This document shows, piece by piece, positions 1 to 3,824 of a stretch of DNA of 7,428 nucleotides. The stretch covers positions 1-7,428 of the forward strand of contig CALFSK010000014.1 in assembly GCA_937916845.1 (NCBI GenBank), written 5' to 3'. Under the pieces are notes generated by a model that worked only from the letters and a program-made list of their open reading frames with translations, searched no databases and was not told the origin of the DNA. The number at the start of each line of letters is the position of its first letter. Positions within the stretch are counted from its first letter, which is position 1. Made by a program: the position numbers and the translations under genes. The DNA comes from an uncultured Lactobacillus sp. Lineage in GTDB: Bacteria > Bacillota > Bacilli > Lactobacillales > Lactobacillaceae.

Positions 1-81
1 TGGGATGTCGCATTTTAATTAAATAGCAGCACTGATATAAGCGTTAGCAATGTTTAAGCCTACCGATTTTTTAATATTATT

Positions 82-339
82 TTATTCATCAATTTCCGGC
101 GCCGACCCAAGCTCTGCCTGAATCATCCAGATTTTCTTCTCAATTGCGGTTTTGAGACCAATGAAAATATCTTGGGTACTGAAGTCTTTTTCAACATCGG
201 ATACTTCAATGCCGTGTTGGTAAAGGTCTTCCAAGTAACGATAGCCATCAACTAAGTGTGCGAGGCGTTCTGGGGTTGTTTTGTCCCATTCACAATTTTG
301 ATCTGCTTTTCGTTTTAGGTAAAGCTTGAGAGGCGTGAC
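82..339 (-). pseudogene. dps: Dps-like ferritin, C-terminal remnant
   Basis: Read on the minus strand this frame gives about 85 residues ending in a TAA stop. It contains stretches such as EWDKTTPERLAHLVDGYRYL, DIFIGLKTAIEKKIWM and QAELGSAPEID, which match the C-terminal half of lactobacillus Dps (DNA-protecting, iron-sequestering mini-ferritin). Dps is normally about 155-170 residues. The N-terminal half, which holds the first helices and most ferroxidase ligands, is missing. The frame opens directly after an in-frame TAA at 340-342 and has no start codon or ribosome site, so it cannot make Dps. The residues just before DQNCEW do not read like a normal Dps, so the break lies near 310-340. 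It abuts the DegV stop codon with only about 16 bases between, which points to a deletion joint. The assignment to the family is fairly sure; that it is non-functional follows from the missing half. Confidence 0.8.
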
Positions 340-355
340 TTATTTTTGTAACACC

Positions 356-1213
356 TTAATACGACTGAACTGTAGCCCCAATCAGCCCTGGCCCTGTATG
401 CACGCCCAATGACGGTGAGACCTCACCAATAAAATCAACTGGCCGACCAGTCGCTTCACGAAGTTTCTCTGCCAACTTTTTAACTAAAGATGGGTTTTGC
501 CCGTGGGCTACTCCTAAACGATAGTGGGTGCTTTTTAAACAATCCTGTTTGACTTGTTCAACCAACTTTTGAATCGCTTTTTCTTCAGATCGCGCCTTAA
601 AAAGAGGGTAGTAGACGCCTTCTGGATCACATGAGATCACCGGTTTAATGTGCAAAACCGAACCGACAAGGCCTGCCACTCGGCCGATTCGACCGCCGGC
701 ACTGAGGTACTTCAAGGTTGGCACGTAGAAATAAATCCGACTTTTGACGATTGAGGCACGAACTTTTGCAATCACGTCCTGAAAAGATTCCCCTGCATTG
801 ATCAATGATGCGGCATAGGCTGCTTGGATGCCACTGCCAATGCCGATGCTTTTTGTGTCAAGAATGGTTACGGTGTCAGCGGGAAAATCTTGCGCGGCCA
901 ATTGAAAGACGTTGTTCGTCACAGACAACGCGCTCGAAATTGTGATACCGAAGATCTGCTGATAACCAGCCGCGAACAGCGCATCCATCGCTTCTTTGGC
1001 AGCTTGTGGTGACGGACTGGACGTCTTCGGCAAGGTTTCCGCCGTTGCTAACGCCGAATAAAATTCATCCGGTGTGATATCAACTGCATCAAGGTAATTA
1101 TGCCCATTCATAGTAATATTCAGCGGTACGACTGCAATATTTTTATTTTCATCAAGAACACTTTGAGGGACATCAGAACCCGAATCAACGACAATTGCAA
1201 TTTTTTTGGTCAT
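356..1213 (-). CDS. DegV family fatty-acid-binding protein (FakB-like)
   Basis: A 285-residue cytosolic protein of the DegV/FakB family. Family members hold a fatty acid and present it to the kinase FakA, so that exogenous fatty acids can enter phospholipid synthesis. Family motifs appear in order: VVDSGSDVP (residues 8-16), TSSPSP (64-69, the lipid carboxylate-binding Thr/Ser), TISSALSVT (91-99), DTKSIGIGSG (119-128), LKYLSAGGRIGR (167-178), KPVISCDPEG (190-199) and HTGPGLIG (272-279). Length is normal for the family. The start is the ATG at 1211-1213, because AAGGAGG lies six bases before it; the frame extends ten codons further upstream without a ribosome site. It has its own promoter and is probably monocistronic. 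No hairpin terminator is visible after the stop, where the Dps remnant begins. No FakA gene is in the window, so which lipid or kinase it serves is unknown. It appears intact. Confidence 0.93.
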   Translation of the reverse strand: MTKKIAIVVDSGSDVPQSVLDENKNIAVVPLNITMNGHNYLDAVDITPDEFYSALATAETLPKTSSPSPQAAKEAMDALFAAGYQQIFGITISSALSVTNNVFQLAAQDFPADTVTILDTKSIGIGSGIQAAYAASLINAGESFQDVIAKVRASIVKSRIYFYVPTLKYLSAGGRIGRVAGLVGSVLHIKPVISCDPEGVYYPLFKARSEEKAIQKLVEQVKQDCLKSTHYRLGVAHGQNPSLVKKLAEKLREATGRPVDFIGEVSPSLGVHTGPGLIGATVQSY

Positions 1214-1219
1214 GTTCTG

Positions 1220-1272
1220 CCTCCTTGCGGCTTTAATAACCATATTATATGGTTTCTAAGACTAGATGTAAA
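1220..1272 (-). promoter_or_regulatory. Promoter and ribosome site of the DegV gene
   Basis: On the minus strand, TTTACA (1267-1272) and TATAAT (1244-1249) are separated by exactly 17 bases, a near-consensus sigma-A promoter. Transcription should start near 1237. AAGGAGG (1220-1226) lies six bases before the ATG at 1211-1213, giving a short leader of about 24 bases. Strong vegetative expression is expected; no operator-like dyad is seen here. Confidence 0.85.
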
Positions 1273-1348
1273 TAGGTTCACCACATATATCTTTTTTCGT
1301 TCATGTGAATATTCAGCCAGTTTTGCCAACAAAAGTCGCTTCCACAGC

Positions 1349-1381
1349 AAAAAGAGAGTCAACCAGTCACGGTCAACTCCC
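1349..1381 (-). terminator. Rho-independent terminator after the permease remnant
   Basis: On the minus-strand RNA, GGGAGUUGACC (from 1371-1381) pairs over 11 positions, three of them G-U, with GGUUGACUCUC (from 1354-1364) around a six-base loop, and is followed by five U (1349-1353). The G-U pairs hold only on this strand, so it acts in the minus direction. It lies 30 bases after the permease stop and isolates the DegV promoter from upstream transcription. Confidence 0.75.
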
Positions 1382-1411
1382 TTTTGTCCTATTTCCGACG
1401 AAGTTTTGTGG

Positions 1412-1633
1412 TTACATCGCAATATCCCCATTCTTAGAAACTTTCATGAAGATTAGCAAGGAAATCACTGTCAACGCGGTCAAAATCGTTGATAGTGCAG
1501 CTGCAACGCCGTAATTTCCACGAATAACTTCGGTATAAATGGCTACTGTCATTGTCCGAGTCTTGACGTTGTACAACAGAATGGATGTGGATAATTCTGA
1601 GATCATCGTGACCCATGAAAGAATGGACCCATA
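1412..1633 (-). pseudogene. Iron-type ABC transporter permease, C-terminal remnant
   Basis: The frame gives about 73 residues running from an in-frame TAG (1634-1636) to TAA at 1412-1414, including SILSWVTMISELSTSILLY and VAIYTEVIRGNYGVAAALST. This matches the C-terminal end of AfuB/FbpB-type binding-protein-dependent permeases, which move Fe(III) or similar substrates through the membrane. The piece runs from after the ATPase-docking (EAA) loop through the last hydrophobic helix (roughly the GVAAALSTILTALTVISLLI stretch) and a short charged tail. Such permeases are usually more than 500 residues, so most of the gene is gone. An internal ATG (1604-1606) has no good ribosome site, so independent translation is unlikely. 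Its natural terminator follows. The exact substrate cannot be told. Confidence 0.78.
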
Positions 1634-1636
1634 CTA

Positions 1637-1742
1637 ATCCCTCGTTTTGAATGCGCTTACGCATATCAAGCTTACACGAGCCGATCTGTTCTGTCAGGCA
1701 TGGCGATTTTTATGGACTTTGTTCCGGGCGATTTGCCGCTTA
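1637..1742. other. Unassigned spacer between two gene remnants
   Basis: This stretch of about 105 bases separates the permease remnant from the acetyltransferase remnant. No reading frame on either strand gives a recognisable protein piece, and I see no strong hairpin, promoter or insertion-sequence end. A minus-strand frame containing MRKRIQNEGLV is open but short and unrecognised. It probably represents one or two deletion joints. Confidence 0.4.
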
Positions 1743-1862
1743 TTAAAGCTTCTTAACCAACACCAAACAAGGATTCCAAGCATCCCATAATGTCGGGAAA
1801 ACTTCCAATCGCTCAAATCCCACTGACTCGTAAAAACGGATGGTTTGATCATATTCAGGACC
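1743..1862 (-). pseudogene. GNAT acetyltransferase, C-terminal remnant
   Basis: A 39-residue open stretch ends at TAA (1743-1745) and reads TIRFYESVGFERLEVFPTLW followed by DAWNPCLVLVKKL. The FYESVGF segment is the typical last helix/strand element of GCN5-related N-acetyltransferases, and the NPCLVLVK tail is common in small GNAT proteins of lactobacilli. The acetyl-CoA-binding motif (R/Q-x-x-G-x-G/A) and everything before it are absent. At the 5' side it runs straight into the serine recombinase remnant in a different frame, with overlap at 1855-1862, which marks a recombination joint. It has no start of its own and is not expected to be functional. Confidence 0.75.
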
Positions 1863-1965
1863 TCAATTTATCCGTAAATAATTTATCAACGTCTTTTAAA
1901 GCCGCTAACTGTCGATCTAAATGTTGCTCCTTGGAACTCACACGCGCATAACCGATTTTAGCCAT
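1855..1965 (-). pseudogene. Serine recombinase/resolvase, truncated after ~34 codons
   Basis: The ATG at 1963-1965, with AGGAG eight bases upstream, opens MAKIGYARVSSKEQHLDRQL and then AALKDVDKLFTDKL. This is the N-terminus of a Tn3-resolvase/DNA-invertase-type serine recombinase common on lactobacillus plasmids. YARVSS includes the catalytic serine (residue 10), and R8 is also present. A normal protein is about 190-200 residues. Here the resemblance stops at DKL (residue 34), two more codons follow, and a TGA lies at 1855-1857. The rest of the catalytic domain and the DNA-binding helix-turn-helix are lost, replaced by the GNAT remnant. The promoter and ribosome site are intact, so a 36-residue peptide may still be made, but it cannot recombine DNA. 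Confidence 0.85.
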
Positions 1966-1973
1966 TTCCAATT

Positions 1974-2039
1974 CTCCTTTTGGACAGTTCTAATGAACAC
2001 TTGTAATTCCTAGTATAGCACAGAAATAAAAAAGACCAA
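1974..2039 (-). promoter_or_regulatory. Promoter, palindrome and ribosome site of the truncated recombinase
   Basis: On the minus strand, TTGGTC (2034-2039) and TATACT (2012-2017) are 16 bases apart, a plausible promoter with a start near 2005. Just downstream, at 1987-1998, is the perfect palindrome GTTCATTAGAAC. At this position it could be an autoregulatory operator or a resolvase binding half-site pair. It is not a LexA box, which has the half-sites in the opposite order. AGGAG (1974-1978) is the ribosome site. The -35 lies inside the stem of the terminator for the upstream gene. Confidence 0.5.
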
Positions 2040-2059
2040 TAGGGTATGCCCTAATGGCC
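2027..2059 (-). terminator. Terminator of the FRG-domain gene
   Basis: On the minus-strand RNA, GGCCAUUAGGG (from 2049-2059) pairs with CCCUAUUGGUC (from 2034-2044): 11 positions with one mismatch and one G-U, a four-base CAUA loop, then six U (2028-2033). It starts 15 bases after the FRG stop codon. On the plus strand the hairpin is followed less directly by T-rich sequence, so minus-strand termination is the main role. Confidence 0.85.
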
Positions 2060-2074
2060 TTTAAACATTTTTTA

Positions 2075-3154
2075 TTAAAAATTATTTTTTATATAACTAG
2101 CCACATTTTCTTTGTCTGGAAATAAAGTAGCCTGGTTTATTTCCAATGATTGATTTAATTCGTTTAAAATTTGTTGCTTTTTTTCACCAGGAATTACTAA
2201 TCTAATTGGCTCATTGTGTCCATTGTACAGAGATACTTTGTTATCAATATCATCATGAATATTTTCCAAGCTACATGATGTACCATCATAAGGTTCAAAA
2301 AGGAAAAAACCACTTTGAGCTCGTAAGCGTTCATTATTAATTGAAGGTTCGACGAAAAATGGGTGAAGTAAAGTTCTAAAGTTGATTAGATCAGCAAAAT
2401 AACCAGTATCTCTTTTAATATCATGATACAGGCATTGCATTTCATAAGACTGATTTATTTCTTTATAGAAATCATTTAGCGAGTCATATACTTTTTGGTT
2501 TTCCTCAGAAAGTTGTTCATAATAGCCCTCTGGGAACTGCTTGACCAGATCCATGTACCAACTTTGGTATAAATGATTTTCATCTTCTTTCAACAAATCA
2601 TCAATATTTTTGTTGAAAGAAGATATTTTTCTATAAATACTTTTCTTTTTTTCTTCGTCCATCAATGCTAATGTTGATAAGACTTCCACGGTGTCACTGC
2701 GACTACTATAGTATGTGAAATCATCAATATTTTGTGTCTTGTTAGAAAAAAACATGGTAACTATCCCGTCTGTTTCATGTCCTTCAGAATCAAGATGAGA
2801 TTGACAGGCAAAATAAAGAGCGACAAGAGCATTGGTCGTTACATCTAATAACCTAGTTGGCAAGCCAAAATGTTGCATATAAGACAGGCGAGAAAAATTG
2901 TTTTCTAAATTGTTAAAATCGTTTGCGTACCTACGCATGTACTCATTAGTAAATGAATATTCATGGGTATATCCGGAGAGCTCTTTTTGTCTAAAGATGC
3001 TAGCAACGTTATTACTACTTTTGAAGTCATTTGACTGTCCTCTATAGAAAAATCGTGGTAGCAAACCTCTTCCATCAACTGTTACATTAGCTTTTATAGA
3101 CTTTAGGGATTCTGCTTTTTTGCTTAAAAAACTATTTACAGATTGAATATTCAA
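2075..3154 (-). CDS. Stand-alone FRG-domain protein (putative defence-related)
   Basis: A 359-residue soluble protein with the FRG domain, named after its conserved F/Y-R-G motif. FYRGQS is at about residues 36-41, the second family block QHFGLPTRLLD at about 94-104 followed by LVALYFAC, and the late block NERLRAQSGFFLF at about 274-286. No membrane segment or other domain is recognised; between blocks two and three is a charged, probably helical insert. The start is the TTG at 3152-3154, seven bases after AGGAGG (3162-3167). An upstream TTG at 3179-3181 is also in frame but would place that ribosome site inside the coding region. The gene is AT-rich compared with the DegV gene, suggesting separate acquisition. 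FRG proteins occur near phage-defence and toxin genes, but the biochemical activity is not known to me. It stands alone with its own terminator. No clear -35/-10 pair was found upstream. Confidence 0.85.
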   Translation of the reverse strand: MNIQSVNSFLSKKAESLKSIKANVTVDGRGLLPRFFYRGQSNDFKSSNNVASIFRQKELSGYTHEYSFTNEYMRRYANDFNNLENNFSRLSYMQHFGLPTRLLDVTTNALVALYFACQSHLDSEGHETDGIVTMFFSNKTQNIDDFTYYSSRSDTVEVLSTLALMDEEKKKSIYRKISSFNKNIDDLLKEDENHLYQSWYMDLVKQFPEGYYEQLSEENQKVYDSLNDFYKEINQSYEMQCLYHDIKRDTGYFADLINFRTLLHPFFVEPSINNERLRAQSGFFLFEPYDGTSCSLENIHDDIDNKVSLYNGHNEPIRLVIPGEKKQQILNELNQSLEINQATLFPDKENVASYIKNNF

Positions 3155-3299
3155 AATAGAACCTCCTATAGATATAAGCAAGCACTCTGATAAAATGAAT
3201 CAATTACCGTATTTTTATGCTCAATGTTCTTACTAAGATGACTTACGTTAATACACTAATCCAGGTTAGAATGAAGTACACTACTGATTTAAAAATATG
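3155..3299. other. Divergent intergenic region between FRG and toxin genes
   Basis: This AT-rich stretch must hold the promoter of the minus-strand FRG gene. I see its ribosome site (AGGAGG, 3162-3167) but no convincing -35/-10 pair; a minus-strand TTGAGC near 3215 and TTGATT near 3200 lack a good -10 at the right distance. No dyad or repeat stands out. Confidence 0.4.
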
Positions 3300-3328
3300 T
3301 TTCTAAAAGAATTATATCTCTGTATAAT
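3300..3328 (+). promoter_or_regulatory. Promoter of the toxin mRNA
   Basis: TTTCTA (3300-3305) and a perfect TATAAT (3323-3328) are 17 bases apart, with transcription expected to start near 3335. This leaves a leader of about 100 bases before the toxin GTG, long and structured as in other type I toxin mRNAs. Confidence 0.75.
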
Positions 3329-3432
3329 GAATCAAGTAGAGAAGTTAAGGCGGTGGCTATTTCCGATCGGAGGCGGTGCTTATGGTGTTAAACCTTTAAA
3401 GCCCATAAATCCTAACGAAAGGAGTAGCCTAA

Positions 3433-3537
3433 GTGTCCGTTTCGGACGCTTTACAATTAATGCTAGCTTTCGGTACATTTATCGTGGCCTTGATTGCATT
3501 AATTGTTGAGCTGATCAAAAGTCAGCAAAAAAAATAA
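3433..3537 (+). CDS. Hol_Tox/Fst-like type I toxin peptide
   Basis: A 34-residue peptide starting at GTG: MSVSDALQLMLAFGTFIVAL followed by IALIVELIKSQQKK. It matches the 'putative holin-like toxin' (Hol_Tox) peptides of lactobacilli, relatives of the Fst/Lpt/TxpA membrane toxins: a short polar start (SVSDALQLM), one hydrophobic helix (about residues 9-28) and a lysine-rich tail. Such peptides insert in the cytoplasmic membrane and harm the cell unless an antisense RNA blocks their mRNA; on plasmids they stabilise inheritance. The start is supported by AAAGGAG (3418-3424) eight bases before it. The first codons form a small hairpin (GTCCG-TTT-CGGAC, 3435-3447) overlapping the start codon, which should dampen translation. 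The stop codon lies inside the stem of the shared terminator. Family recognition is strong; toxicity itself is inferred. Confidence 0.9.
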   Translation: MSVSDALQLMLAFGTFIVALIALIVELIKSQQKK

Positions 3538-3573
3538 TCCGTCTTAGCTTTTGGCAGGGCTAACGGATTATTT
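3532..3573. terminator. Bidirectional terminator shared by toxin mRNA and antisense RNA
   Basis: AAATAATCCGT (3532-3542) pairs perfectly with ACGGATTATTT (3563-3573). After a two-base bulge the stem continues with TAGC/GCTA around a ten-base loop. In the minus direction it is followed by eight U, a strong terminator for the antisense RNA. In the plus direction the T-tract is weak, so toxin transcripts may partly read through to the next hairpin. Confidence 0.8.
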
Positions 3574-3617
3574 AATCTATTATTAAACTTTGCCACCGTC
3601 TTAAACGGCTCTACATG

Positions 3618-3648
3618 GGAAGCCCTGTTCTAGCGGGGCTTCCTTTTT
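3618..3648 (+). terminator. Second terminator downstream of the toxin
   Basis: GGAAGCCC (3618-3625) pairs perfectly with GGGCTTCC (3636-3643) around a ten-base loop, followed by TTTTT (3644-3648). This is a good plus-strand terminator. On the minus strand the same stem would be the 5' hairpin of the antisense RNA. It also protects the downstream MFS promoter from toxin transcription. Confidence 0.8.
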
Positions 3649-3656
3649 CTGTTTAC

Positions 3657-3685
3657 ATTATAGCATGGCTATAACGGACTTGCGA
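3657..3685 (-). promoter_or_regulatory. Extended -10 promoter of the antisense RNA
   Basis: On the minus strand the sequence TGCTATAAT (from 3657-3665) is an extended -10 element with a perfect TATAAT. The matching -35 (TCGCAA at 3680-3685, 17 bases away) is poor, as is usual for TGn promoters. Transcription would start near 3650 towards the toxin gene, convergent with the toxin promoter. Confidence 0.65.
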
Positions 3686-3697
3686 CTATTTTAAGTG

Positions 3698-3723
3698 TAG
3701 TTTCTCAAAGGCTAGAGAAACTA
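3698..3723. repeat. Perfect 9-bp inverted repeat upstream of the MFS operon
   Basis: TAGTTTCTC (3698-3706) and GAGAAACTA (3715-3723) form a perfect dyad with an eight-base spacer. It lies between the antisense RNA promoter and the MFS promoter. There is no T-run directly after it, so it is more like a repressor/activator operator than a terminator. The binding protein is unknown and not encoded in the window. Confidence 0.6.
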
Positions 3724-3768
3724 TTGTTCGTTCTTGAAAATATGTAGGAGCAACGGCCTAAGAACCAT

Positions 3769-3801
3769 ATATAGTGGTATAATGTGTAATAAAAACTATA
3801 T
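3769..3801 (+). promoter_or_regulatory. MFS operon promoter flanked by an inverted repeat
   Basis: A perfect TATAAT lies at 3778-3783; the -35 region (near 3755-3760) is poor, suggesting help from an activator or low basal strength. The -10 is bracketed by ATATAGT (3769-3775) and ACTATAT (3795-3801), a perfect 7-bp inverted repeat. A dyad around the -10 is a common position for TetR- or MarR-type repressors of drug exporters. Transcription would start near 3790. Confidence 0.5.
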
Positions 3802-3824
3802 GTAGTGTTTGGAAGGTGCAATTC

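Larger units (their letters stand above)
3345..3604 (+). other. Long-range 5'-3' pairing in the toxin mRNA
   Basis: TTAAGGCGGTGGC (3345-3357), just after the expected RNA start, can pair over 13 bases, with a single G-U, with GCCACCGTCTTAA (3592-3604), downstream of the toxin. If the mRNA runs on to the hairpin at 3618-3648, its two ends would be tied together. Such end-to-end pairing keeps full-length hok- and AapA-type toxin mRNAs untranslated. Inside the leader, TCCGATCGGA (3362-3371) is a perfect palindrome and CCTTT (3393-3397) can pair with AAAGG of the ribosome site (3418-3422). The pairing is read by eye; no folding energy was computed. Confidence 0.55.
3527..3650 (-). ncRNA. Candidate antisense antitoxin RNA
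   Basis: A minus-strand transcript is predicted from the promoter at 3657-3662, starting near 3650 and ending at the eight-U run (3527-3534) after the hairpin at 3532-3573. It would be about 120 nt and fully complementary to the 3' part of the toxin mRNA if that extends past 3573. It begins with a strong stem-loop (GGAAGCCC pairing with GGGCTTCC, 3618-3643) and then carries a sequence, UUAAGACGGUGGC, almost identical to the mRNA's own 5' pairing arm. It could therefore displace or mimic the arm. TTAAAC words shared by the leader (3388) and this region (3583, 3601) may be Fst-like direct repeats. No coding potential is seen. Confidence 0.6.

Noticed and set aside
19..81. In-frame continuation after the Dps stop, reading KKSVGLNIANAYISAAI before a TAA
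   Set aside because: It looks protein-like but only 20 codons are open, which is likely by chance, and I do not recognise it. It could equally be the tail of another lost gene.
1210..1431. 73-codon minus-strand frame over the permease terminator and DegV promoter
   Set aside because: It covers regulatory DNA, has no ribosome site and ends just inside the DegV start; treated as a chance frame.
1434..1664. 76-codon minus-strand frame overlapping the permease remnant
   Set aside because: It is a shifted shadow of the permease frame, which gives the recognisable sequence; only its first dozen codons lie outside.
1987..1998. GTTC-N4-GAAC palindrome as a LexA/SOS box
   Set aside because: The Gram-positive LexA box has GAAC-N4-GTTC, the opposite order of half-sites.
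3297..3509. 70-codon plus-strand frame across the toxin leader
   Set aside because: It has no ribosome site, runs through the toxin promoter and structured leader in another frame, and resembles no family.
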